Shown: positions 35,665 to 46,990 of the stretch, piece after piece
How positions within the stretch are numbered: the stretch's first letter is position 1
Layout: each line of letters begins with the position of its first letter
Assembly: GCA_965153455.1 (NCBI GenBank)
Contig: OZ234504.1
Span: 4,278,001 to 4,342,000, forward strand
Source: Sphagnum compactum
Lineage: Eukaryota; Bryophyta; Sphagnopsida; Sphagnales
Direction of reading: 5' to 3'
Length of the DNA: 64,000 bases
Notes under the pieces: model-generated
Database searches by the model: none
The model's input: the letters and a program-made list of their open reading frames with translations, nothing else
What the model was told of the DNA's origin: nothing
Made by a program: the position numbers and the translations under genes

Positions 35665-37677
35665 AGGCACTCCCAGTCTGTCCACATATTCATGCCACCC
35701 ATTAAAAGCCAACAACACTCCGTACCCAGATGGGATTGCCTGGTGGTTCTGTGCAGAAAAGATGTGACCCTTTCCATTGCTACTAATGATCTTGAAGATT
35801 CCAAATTACCCTGGGGGAAGAGGTGAAGAAAGCCCCAGTACTCAGAAGAGGTAAAAACATCTGTACATTATCCTACCTTAGTATGCTGCGACCTTCACAA
35901 GGTGAAACTTTCAGGTAGAAGTCTTAGGAGGGCCTGCAGCCTGCCAGGGTTTATTCATTTACATTCTTTGGTTGGAAATTGAGTCCCATCACTAACAAAC
36001 AAATTGGACAAGATTGTACATACTAACAGTGCTAATTTTTTAAAAGTAGTGTTGTTCACTAGCAGTGGACCATGTAATATAAAACTTCTTTTGGAGTCAT
36101 TTATTCTCCTCCTTACTTGGGAGGATTGTTTTCTTTCTTGACATGTTTGAATACTCTGAAGTGCACGATTGTGTTCCACACCTACAGTGAGCCAGCCAGT
36201 ACTCTTAGGTCGGGAGTTGTGTCTTGTAACTGTGTAAGCTCAATCTTGTGCAAGCAAGGAAGATTTCATTGACCCAATTGGTGATTTTTAGAAAAGTAAT
36301 CCACACACTACATAGTTCAAGATTTCATGTTTCAAGAAAACACTATCTATCTTTTGCATATTAACAGGTTGAAATTCTTAACTCGTGTTTTGTGTGCTAG
36401 TATCATCAGTTTTGATACACCAACCAGATGCAAGTGTTGAGTAATTATTTAGGATTTGAGAGAAGAAAATGGTGATGAGAATTTTTATTTTATTTCATCG
36501 TATGCACATTACTAGATGTTTCTATATAGGAAAAGTTGGTGTACGATAAGAGACTGGTATCAAGCATCAACTACATATTCATTCACGCCATTATTAACAC
36601 AAGATTAGCTGAAAGAATATACCAACTCTGTACAAATGATACTACCAATTCTCTGAAAGAGAACAAAAATACTAAATTCATGCTCGTGCATATAATCTGT
36701 ATGTACATCTATAATTGGTTATTTTTCATGCAAACCCTTTGAAGCATACTTTGTAGCTTCGGGAAAGCTATGAATTGTTCAGGGGGAAAAGGCAGGTAAG
36801 CATCATTCTTCCACACATGAAGTGGAGTAGAGTTTCTTGACGACTTAAAACCTTAGCTACTCATAAGCTAAAGAGAAATGGTCATAGCTCAAAGTTCACA
36901 TACAGATGTCATATGTGTTTTCAGTATAGAGCACCCATAAATTGCTGAATTTTCAGAAGCCTTTCAAATATCAAATGAATCAACAGTTGATTTGACTTCC
37001 TCCGCTACATGTGAAGACAAGAGAGGAAAGAAAAAAGAAAACGCCACACTTCAGAGAAATGCTACATTCCAAGTATGTGTTTATCCATCATTAAATCTAA
37101 AGTCGATTCACCATGCTTCTCTGAGTTATTGAATCTGAGTCAATTCACCTCGCTTCTGAGTTTTGCCAGAAGTATAGAATAGAAGTTCAATACCAGAAGG
37201 ATTTTGGGTATTTAGAGAAAATGGTAGGTATCAATTTGAACCTGTTTCAATCCACAGCTATACAGAGTGACACCAGTCTTTTTTTTGCCCTCGTGTTATG
37301 AGTCCCCGCTTCAATTGATTAGTGAGCTTCTTCTGCTTCACAACATTATTTATCTACTGTTTGAGCATTCTACTCCCACTCACCCCAATCCTGAAACCCA
37401 ACAACATAATATCCAATCAGTCCTTTCGACCTAAGAGACTAGTGGATTTCAATAGCAACACAATTACTTATGTTAAAACCCTGCACTCATTGTTTCCAGT
37501 ACAACTTGAACTGTCCCATGTGCAATCTCAACCGTTACTCATACTGGCCAGAAATTTCCTACTTCTGATGAGATTCCAAAATTCACAACTTTTGTAAGAT
37601 TTTGAATTGGAAAGATTAAAAATTTGGTGGATTCCAATTTTCCAAACGCACAAGAGCTAAAATGGGCCAGGATCATA
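35665..37677. other. Convergent intergenic region with both 3' UTRs
   Basis: Holds the 3' UTR of the CHY/RING gene on the left and that of the BSD gene on the right. AT content rises again. I could not fix either polyadenylation site. The short frames here (35955-36179 minus, 36536-36742 plus, 37322-37597 plus) are unremarkable. Confidence 0.5.
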
Positions 37678-40600
37678 TCATTGAAACCTGTACTCGGAAA
37701 CCTGAAACCCAGCATAGAGTGGAGAAACATCAAGGGGGATTTTCAGTACCTCCTCAGTTTCATCTCCATGGCTCAGAGTAGGTCCGGTAGGTTTGAAGGT
37801 CTTGTCAGAATCCGGGCGCACTGGATCTTGGCTCTCATCGTCAATTGATAAGTCAGGTATGTTGTCGAGTTCTGCCTCATCTCCACCCACTCTGTCCCCC
37901 ACTTGTCCCTCATTTCTCTCACTGCCCATCCTCCACCATTAAAGGCATGATCAATGGAGTGCCAGATTTGGACATACAGCGAAAACAAAAGAAATCAAAG
38001 CTTTGGGGCTCTAGTTCACATGTGAAGTAAAGCTGCTGGTGGCTTTAATGTGACTTACAACTGCATTGAAGATGAAGGGATGGAGCTGTTAACCGGCTCT
38101 GTTGATTCCAACACCTTCTCCTCTGGGACTACTAGCCACTCACTCCCTGTGCTCCCTTCACTTTTTGCTTCCTCTTCATCATGTGCATCTAAAAGATAGA
38201 ATGTACAAAAAATACACCCCATCATTTCACAAAAGCTTTCCACAGCAATTGTTTTGTGAACTTGATGAAATTAGTCTTGTACGAAACTCAACAACCAACC
38301 ATATGCAATGTTGATGATCTATTGCCATTCTTGAATACTTGAGGACTGATCATGGATTAACTCTATGGATCAAGTTCATGCTCCACAGAAAATTATATTG
38401 GCTAAACTATGAGGTTTAGGGTTTAGGATAAAGAAAATTGTATAACAAAAGGTTGAACTGCAGATGAAAACTCCTTAACATCAACTCCCAATCTGCTGAA
38501 TGGCCTGATAAACTATAGTCTGAGATGCATTGTCCGAAAAGTCAGGATATTTATCTACCTTCTGCAACAGGTGCTGCTGAAAGGTCAATTGAAGCAGTGG
38601 ATAGAGAAGCCTTGGATTCAGGCTCCTCCACTGTTGTTGTGGTGGTTTCTGAAGTGCTCTCAGTTTCACTTTCTGGGACTTCCTTTGGTTCTGTGACCTC
38701 TTGCTTGTCTTTAGCTTCTTCCTCTTCTTTGTCTTCTTCCACATCCCAACTGAGGTCCTCCTCCTCTTCACCCGCAGTTGCCCCTATCCCATAAAAGACC
38801 CCCCATTATCTTAATTGTTAGATATTAACAGGAGCAGAAAAAATGGCTCAATTTTTATGTCATTCTTTCTATGTGTCATGAGAAGATACTCCATGTTCTC
38901 CAATCTGCGGTGCTGCAAAACTCTTGAAATCCACATGAACCAGGCAAATTTAGTATGGGGTGTTAGTGCAAGTGAATATTTATTCTGCCTCACTTGAAGG
39001 TTCAATGATTCCATATCTACAAATATGTGAAGAGAGAGACTCACGCTTGACAAGATTAGCACGTGCGTTTTCAACTTGTTGTAGCTTATGCAAATGGAAG
39101 AAATAGCGGGTCCAAAACACATCATACTCCACCACAAGAGGCACTGCAAGTCCACCCACCTCTCTCCCTATCACTCCCTTCCTCCTAATTCCATTCCCAT
39201 ACCTTCTCCTCCTACCATGAATACAACCCAACCCATCCTCATAATCCCTCATGAAACTCTGTACTACATGGGACTCTAGTCTATGAAACTTCATCTACAA
39301 ACTTGCAATTGCTTGGACCTTCTTAGACAGTGTGCAGCAACAAAAGATACATACTGAAGAGACATCCTTAAGGCTTAATATAACAAATGTAACAGCCACA
39401 TTTAAACAACCCAATTTCACAAGTATGTTTTTGATGGTTTAGGGTTTCAGGGTTTTAGTTGCAGACTTACCAATTCGGTTCTGGAGCTCTTGCATGAAGG
39501 CATTGCTTGATAGTAACTCCTCAATTTCGTCTTTTCTGCATAAAATCAAGGGGAAGAAAAGTCATATACACCAAACACAGAACAATGAGGAGCCAATCAC
39601 CAAGTGAGAGAATATAAAGAGTCTTTGTCTCACCCGAAGTGGAGTTCTTTTCTACACCTGAGAAACAAGCATTTAACAAACTAGTAACAAATGCTAAGTT
39701 TTCTGTTGCCTGTTAACACATCTAACTGAAGTGGGCATTTACTGCACACCAAGCAATGAAGCTCCAAAAAAATCCTGCTAATAATAGGGAAACCATAGAC
39801 CAAAACACAATTTATCATTTCTCAAGGAGAGATATCAATTAATGATGTTTCAGGTCATCCTGGACATAAGAGGATGACAAGACGAGTGAGTACCGGTCAT
39901 CAATTCTGAAGGAATGTATCCACGCCTCATACTCATCCACATCTTTAGGCTCATCACAATATGTGCTGCTGTCCCTTTGCATTGCTCTCACCTGCTCATC
40001 CTCCCCCCCCCCCACATCTCTCTTCTTACTTTTACTGAAGACCAAGACACTAGAACTACTCAGAAGAATGCACTTGGAAGCAAGAGGAAGGCTCTGAGAT
40101 GCGGAAAGGTTGTGTCTTGCTTTTACCTGGGCCTCATAGCGGCTGTACTTCCTGCAAATCACACCCCCACATATTGTCCACACTTCCTTGAGACCCACTT
40201 CCTGGTTTGAGCTTACATACTTGACAAGACCAAAATTTGAAAAAAGGACAGGCCATGGTACTACCCAGCAACCCAATAAGGAAGGAGACAAGGGCATATG
40301 AGAATCAGAAAAGATAAGATAGTTCACCCGCCAGTGAGTTGGGCCGTTAAGGGATCTGATGGGGTGGCTGCAGGGGCTTCTTCATCAATGCTCAGGACTG
40401 CCTCCTTCACTTGTGCAAATATCTCTGTAGTTCTGTACAGCAACACACTCGCATTGTACAATCAACCACTTCCTCCATCTCAGGTATCCTTCATCTCACA
40501 TAGCCCTTTGCATTGAATGGCCTGAGAGGTTTACTTTATTTCAATCTGGGTGTTACATATTTGCAGCTTAGGCTGAGTGGGTGTTGGAAATGGAGACAAA

Positions 40601-43087
40601 GAAACCCAGTTAAGAAACCTACCCACGCCAAACTGAACTTCCAAAATCCTCCACTACCTGACCCACTGACTCCAGTGACTCCTGCATTACCAAAGAGCAA
40701 AGGTCTTCACTCAGTTTCTTGTCAGAGAAAATCCAATGACATAACCCCATCAGCTCCTCTTATAATTGTCTCCTGGAAATGTACACAAACTCTACATGTA
40801 CCTTCCATGATGTCAGGACTCATGAATAAAGCATAAAAATTTGCCCCTCTTAGTGTAAAAGACAAGTGGATGAGTCTTCTACACAGAGTCAATCACCTCT
40901 CACAGAATCACAGAAAGACATAAGTGTTTTACTTGAAAGGACAGAACCAATCTAGACATAAAAATGGCAGCAGATGAGTACAATAAGGTGTTCCACTGGG
41001 GACCAACATGTATGCAGTTGGGAGAGGCACCTGGGCAACAGAAGCGGTGGATTCAAGAGAGAGGGGAAGGTGTGCCACAGCTGCTGTCTCCTTCTTGAGG
41101 CCAATCCCAAACTCCTGTAAATCATGTTGGTACACTTGCAGCACTCCTCCTGACTGCCTCAATCCAAGTTCCACCCATCAATCAGATGAATGGACATTGG
41201 TCAGCTGTGAGCATCAGGCTTTGGGTGTGTCATTCATGATCAGCCAGATCAAGAGATCAAATGTAAAAGCTCATTGTAAACTACCCATTACCTTCTCTGC
41301 CAGGGTCTTGATGAAGCCACCAAAATTCCATCCACTGAACACAACCGCCGTCAACCATCAGCTAGATTAGACCTATATTTTGCACCAAACTTCTACTTTT
41401 GGATCTCTCATTTTCATAATTTTTCCTTTTACTGTATTTTCTTCTTCTTCCAGTTCATAAAAGGTGGTCCAAGCACAAAAAAACATCATGAAGTAGAAAG
41501 GAAACCTTGCTTGATACATGCTCTCACTTTCATTCTCTTCCTTTGCTTCTACAGCCTCCTGCTACACAAGAAACAAAAAACACCCATGAAAAATGAATTA
41601 GTACTGCTCCTCAGAAGCACTACTCAGGCACTATTGATAAACCCCTAATTCAGCAAAAGACAGGAACAAAAATACCAGCTTGACATATATTTCCATTTTG
41701 TTTCTTCCCAGGAATGCATTAGGACAAATTGTAGCTTTACGAGAAATGTGCAAGGATCTGGTTGAATACAAACAAGCCTACTTCTACCTCCTACACTTCT
41801 TATACGTACCCATATCAGAAAATGTGCAGGAGAGTCCAATTTCAATCAACTTTTCTAAGTAGATAAATGGAACAATTCTTCCTGCTTAACTTGATGTGAA
41901 GGTTTCAGCTATCCACAAAATAGAACAGCAGTGAGAAAGGAATTGGGCAAGTTTGGATTCAAGCAGTAAGCAGCTAACAGAGCATATCAAAAGATGTAAA
42001 GAGAAAATGATCAGAACAAAACAATACCCAAGTGCCTGCTGAAGTGCCATGACCCAGATATCATGTACTCGTCAAAACCACAAAATTCTATACCACTTTT
42101 TTTGTAATCCATTTTTTCTTCTGATGAGAAACTCTTGAATAAAATGTTGCAATTTTAGAACCCATTTTGTGAACTAAGTTGAAGGTTGCAATTCCTGATG
42201 TAAATACATACTAGACATCAGTTGAGAAACATAACACTCATATAAGTCTCACCATATATATATATATCCACACACACACACACACACACATGCAGCATAC
42301 TCTTTGAAAGAGTCTTGCCTCAGGTCTTGTTTTTTGTCTTTTATGATCAAACCAGATTTGCTAGAAAGGACCCAAAGACTCTTTCAAAGAGTATGCCGCA
42401 TGTACATACAAGTAGGCATTGGCAAGTGCAGAAAGACAAACTCTAGAAGAATTGAATTAAAAGTTCAGATTCTTCCAGTAGCCTAGTAAAAGTGTCACAC
42501 ACATAAAGATGCAGCAAGCTCTGCAAAGCACTCAAAACTGAAGCGATTAAAACCTAATGAAGAATACTACCACATGTGGAGCCCTAAATAGACAAAACCC
42601 AACCATTGAAAAACACCGGTCCCAAATGACCTCTTCACTCAGGAGACAGACTGCAGCTCCAGGAGATGGGTTATCTACGCTTCTGATGAAGCATTACAAA
42701 GTGCAGAGAAAAAACCCAAAAAAAAAGAACCAAACAAACAAACCGCATCATACTTGCACCACCAGTGACAAGAAAAGCTTGAAGATGAAAAAACACAAAA
42801 ACAAAGTTAGACTACCCAAGTCCTCGATCCTCTGAAAAAGATCACACATGTCACCTTAATCCACACACCATCATCTTCCACATACCCTGAGAAAACATTT
42901 TTCCTCTTCCAAACACAAAATAGAGAGGACCCATAAGAAAAAAAAAGGGGGAAGATGAGCAGTTGGGTGTCCGAGAAAAAAAGGACTGGGGAAAAGATGT
43001 AGATCAGACCTCAGGCTGTGCAGAAGAAGAAGAAGACCCAAAGATTCCTGAAGACAACAATCCTCCTAGTCCCTTCCCTGCCATCAT
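37678..43087 (-). CDS. BSD domain-containing protein (plant DOS2-like type)
   Basis: Minus-strand exons, in order: 43087-43010, 41558-41506, 41334-41292, 41153-41031, 40681-40623, 40432-40328, 40151-40127, 39991-39894, 39535-39471, 39143-39045, 38783-38559, 38188-38059 and 37921-37678. All introns are GT-AG with matching phase, giving about 448 residues. The protein starts MMAGKGLGGLLSSGIFGSSS. Then come FGGFIKTLAEK (48-58), an amphipathic DLQEFGIGLKKET stretch, ESLESVGQVVEDFGSSVWRG, KYSRYEAQVRAMQRD and TYCDEPKDVDEYEAWIHSF. The BSD core is at about 180-250, with the hallmark FW in YDVFWTRYFFHLHKLQQ and then ARANLVKRA. An acidic tail follows (EEEEDLSWDVEEDKEEEE) and a Ser/Thr/Glu-rich end. BSD domains occur in TFIIH p62, synapse-associated proteins and DOS2; the role in plants is poorly defined. 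The last exon is uncertain: the reading frame also stops at 38055 if the final intron is retained, giving 368 residues. Confidence 0.92.
39634..39657 (-). other. Candidate 24-nt cassette micro-exon in the BSD gene
   Basis: Inside the intron between 39893 and 39536, the minus strand has CTCAG| then 24 bases then |GTGAGA. Inclusion would keep the frame and insert eight residues (CRKELHFG after the shared Arg). Skipping gives the spacing closer to relatives I remember, so I treat it as optional. Confidence 0.35.
42253..42290 (+). repeat. (TA)n(CA)n compound microsatellite
   Basis: Lies in intron 1 of the BSD gene, immediately beside the intronic hairpin. Confidence 0.9.
42288..42403. repeat. 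Intronic inverted repeat / hairpin in BSD gene intron 1
   Basis: GCATACTCTTTGAAAGAGTC (42295-42314) pairs perfectly with 42377-42396 across a 62-base loop. One mismatch outward, ACATGC arms extend the stem. The intronic setting and stem-loop size fit a MITE or a miRNA-like precursor. No known miRNA is recognised. Confidence 0.85.
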
Positions 43088-43151
43088 CTCCTCCAGCATA
43101 GAATTCCCACCTTAAGAAGGCCTTTTAGGCTTTTCTTCCCCCTTGCCTCCA

Positions 43152-43182
<31 letters not shown>

Positions 43183-43480
43183 AGTCTTCTGCCTCCTCCT
43201 CTGCAAGTAAGTTGTTACTCTTTCTAGTTCTTCAACCAGACATACATCACATGAGCATCAGCACACTTGATGCAGCAACAGCAACAACAACCTGACATCT
43301 TCTTCTTCTGCTTCCATTATGCAAAACCCATCTTCTTCTTCTTCTTCTTCTTCTTCTCTTTTTTTTTTTTGGCCCTTTTTTTTGGCTCTATGCAAAACAC
43401 TGTAGATAGTAGATTGGGGCAAATTTAACTTGCTTCCAAATAACACCTATCCATCCCCTAGATTTGTAGCTTCAAAATGA
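43088..43480 (-). promoter_or_regulatory. Presumed promoter and 5' UTR of the BSD gene
   Basis: Upstream of the start at 43087 on the minus strand lie a GA-rich tract (plus-strand CT run 43156-43182) and a GAA tract (plus-strand TTC run 43331-43357), a common texture for plant 5' UTRs. No TATA box is assigned. Confidence 0.4.
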
Positions 43481-45430
43481 AGCATCTTTTTTTTTAAAAA
43501 TTTAAAAAATATATTTTTTCTGTTTGGGTTTGGTTACTGGTTTGTTTTTTTATTTGTACAATTAATTTGTTGAATACTTATATTCATTTTTAACCCAACA
43601 AAACATTCATGAAATAATTATATTTTGTTGACTCCAATTTATTTTGTGAGTTTTTGGGAGTAAATAATTGTGTTTTGTTCTGATACTTTATTTGATGCAT
43701 CTGTACTATGTACAGTAGTAGCTCCAGTAATAAAGAATTTAAATTATTAAATAGTAATTAATTCTCATTTCTTAACTTTACTCAACACAAAATAATTGTT
43801 TGTTTCTAAAATTGTTTCATTTTTGTTGAGCATTTAAGCATTTACTCAACAACATAGGCTACCCCAGTTTGTTGTTATTATTCCTGGGAGCTACAAATTT
43901 TGCATCAAGTTGCCTCACCCAACATGTTCTAACTTCTAACATGATTGATTTTTCAATCCCCTCCAATTTCTAATGTTTTTATTATACTTTTTTGCTTTGC
44001 TTTCTGAACAAGGAAGTGAGTACTTTCACTACACCAAGTGTCCATCTTCAAGGTTGGTTTTCTGAACTTTATTTCTCTTTTTTTTTTCCTTTTTTAGCTT
44101 TCCTTTCTGAAGAAGGAAAAAAATTGTTCACTTTTTTTAATGCTTTGAATTCATTAGGCAAAAACATCAACCCTACTTGTTGAGGTCCTCTAATATTTTT
44201 AATATTATTATTCTAAACAAGTTGGGTTTTTGTTCCTGGCTTATGATTTGCATGATTCTGCAGAGAAGTAAAAAGCTATTTCTTTTTAATTTAATTTGAA
44301 CTAAGTTCTTTTGTTTTATATTTCTGGTTCAAATAAGAAAAATAAAGGGAAAAATGAAGCATTCTTGCCCCCCCACCTTTTCCACATTGTCTTCTTACTT
44401 ATTAGGGTTTCATTGTGATTTTTTATTTTTTTTAAATTTCAAATTTTAAAAAGGAAGGGGGAAATTAAATAATGGGTGGTTTTTTAACTGTGTTGGTCAC
44501 CCATTCCTGCTTTGTTTTTCATACAGGGAACTATTTTCAAATCTCTTTTAAGTTCTGCCTCTCTTGGGTATTTAAGATTTATGTACTAAAATAATAATTG
44601 AATAATATATAATTGAAAAATAATTTGTGAGGGTGCATTTTTTATCAAAAAACATGGGAGTCTCATCTGCTTTGCGTTTTCCATCTATAGTAGTTGAACA
44701 AAGTCCTTTCAGCCTTCATAACCATTCCTTTTTTATGTTCACATTTCTGCAAATTGTCCACATTATTATTATTATTATATTATTTTATTGTTTTGTTGCA
44801 CAACGAATATGAGAAAAGCAAAGCAAATTTGAAGAGTAACTTAGAGTACTTCAATTTCGTCCTACTTCATGTTTCGTTGTATTTTGGCTCAAATTAGCAT
44901 TTTAGGATTGTATTTTCACATGATACAATGTGCAAAATGTACCAAGAAGAAAATATGAAAGCTTGGATGGAGGGTGTTACGATTTTCATATTGCCCTCCA
45001 TATGAGAAATTTTGTAATGTCCTCCATGCAAGCACAAAAAGCTTGTCATACAAAGGCAACGTTGTTTTACCATTCATAAAGCTTAATCTAACAATTTAGC
45101 TTTCCGAATGTTGACACCCTTGGAGCAATGCATTTCCAAAAGGCAAGTCCACCCTCAACTAAGACCTCCCATAGTGGACCCTCCTTTAGGGAATGCTCTA
45201 CTCCTCAAGCATTACCTTACACATATGGGTCAAAATGATTGATTTCCAACCTTCAATCTCCACATCTTGCTTAACATCAATTCTTAATGAAAAACAAATA
45301 CCCAATAAAAGATCGATGGCTGAAACCATCACGAAGGAGACAAAAAGGGAAGGCCAAGGAAAGGCCAAAAGTTGCACAACCCATAGGAACCAAAAAATGG
45401 AAAAAATTAGTCCTTCTTGTGGTAAGAAGC
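43481..45430. other. Intergenic, no supported gene
   Basis: Very AT-rich to 44.9 kb with T runs. At about 44.9 kb composition shifts toward the retroelement. No coding frame is recognised. Confidence 0.5.
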
Positions 45431-46990
45431 TATCTCACCCATCACCCTTCTAATGTCGTCAACATGCAAATCATGGGATCTATAGTAATGGGAGGTCTAG
45501 AATAAACATCACCCGCCAACACAATCTTCCTTTCTATAGTCGAAGCTAAAGCACGTTGAAGAGCAATACTAACACACTGCCTAAAAAACTGAATGCAAAA
45601 AGATAAGGATAAATGATCTCCCAATCATCTATCATGGAAAAGACGGGCACACTCCTTGATGAAACGATCCATATCATGCCCAGGTGCGTTGTGCACCTTC
45701 AAGGCCATTGGAATAAAGTGGTGCCCCTCATGAAGCCCTCTATACTTGCGGATCTTAGCAATGGCATTAAATTTTGCAATTGCACCTGCTAGTCAACTAA
45801 TGACACTCAAAGCCATTGTCTCTTACGTTGGGTCAATAATCACCACATCAACAACAAAGACTTGGTCCTCACAGGTCATGTAGATATTGGCTCATAATGA
45901 AACTCTTGATGTAAGAGCATAACATTGCTTTCTCCATACAGCGTGCCCACTTTTTCGAATGAGGGCACACATGATGTCTCTGATGGTGTCATGTGTGAAT
46001 ATTCGTTAACCTCCAAACAGGCAACATGTTAAATGCGTGTCAAATGTGTCTAACCCGTGTTCACACTCACACGTCAGAAAACTAAATGTCGAAGGCTGAA
46101 TCAAACCGAGACGAAAACATATCATTAAGGTGAAAATAAAGTGTGCGATGCGGAATGAACAGATAAATGGCCTAGCAAACCAACCATAGCCCTGCCCCCT
46201 TGCTCGAACAAGAACGAATGTAAGTTCTAGATGTTGAGGAAATGGAGTCATCTTCCAAAACAGCCCTAAAAGATGTGTCATGGTGAATGTCCATCAAATA
46301 TGCCTATAGCCCTGGGCACTGATAATTGCCAAACTTTGAAAAAAAAAGGTGCATTTCTTTAGCTACAGGAAGAAGGCTATATTGGGTGTCACGAAAGCAT
46401 GATTTAAAGAGGTGTGGGCCCCCTTCAACCTGATAGACATACTCTTCCAAAAAGAATCCATCGAATATACGAAACCTCGAGTATAAATACAGAGCCACAA
46501 GAGCCCAACTCCCAAAAAAAACAAATGGGGCACAATCCTCCATAGATAAAAAGCCTATACCACCAAAGGAAATTAGAAGTCGAGCTTGACGCCTCACTAA
46601 GGGGCCCTAAAAAAACTCCCATGACCCTGGACTCATAATGTCCCCACATACTTACATAATTCTCTTGTTGAAACCCACCCAAAAAAATAAAAAGGAAAAA
46701 GAAAGAAATATTGTCCGTGCGAAATAAGGTCAACGAACTATACATGAAAAAAAAATGCCCAAAACAACATGAACATTTCCCAAGAGAGGAAGATCATCGA
46801 TATGCGCCACATCCTAAAATAAAACCTCATCCAAAAAGTGTGGCAAAGTCCTGAGAACCCATTAGTACACCGAAAATGCGTAAACCATCTGTGACCAAAG
46901 TGTAATGATGAGGAATTTTTATGTCTAAAGACATCCCTTAAGGACTCCAAAGTTTGCACTTTAACACTTTGACTATAAGCCCAACTAGGG
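45431..46990 (-). pseudogene. Reverse-transcriptase element relic: thumb, zinc knuckle and nuclease-like C-terminus
   Basis: Read on the minus strand with several stops and frameshifts. In order: HIDDLPLLGNVHVVLGIF near 46.8 kb; ARLLISFGGIGFLSMEDCAP and FGSWALVA at 46.6-46.5 kb (the GG-x-G post-palm region of reverse transcriptases); a C-x-C-x-x-GLD-x-FDTHLTCC-x-FGG knuckle at about 46.0 kb; then HDTIRDIMCALIRKSGHAVW, a QVFVVDVVIIDPT block, and HEGHHFIPMALKVH, which has the D...(E/K)-x-K look of a restriction-like endonuclease. It ends SFCIQFFRQCVSIALQRALA near 45.5 kb. The enzyme is inactive: at least three stops interrupt the nuclease part. It resembles an abundant plant RT-like family I remember but cannot name exactly. 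Confidence 0.72.
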
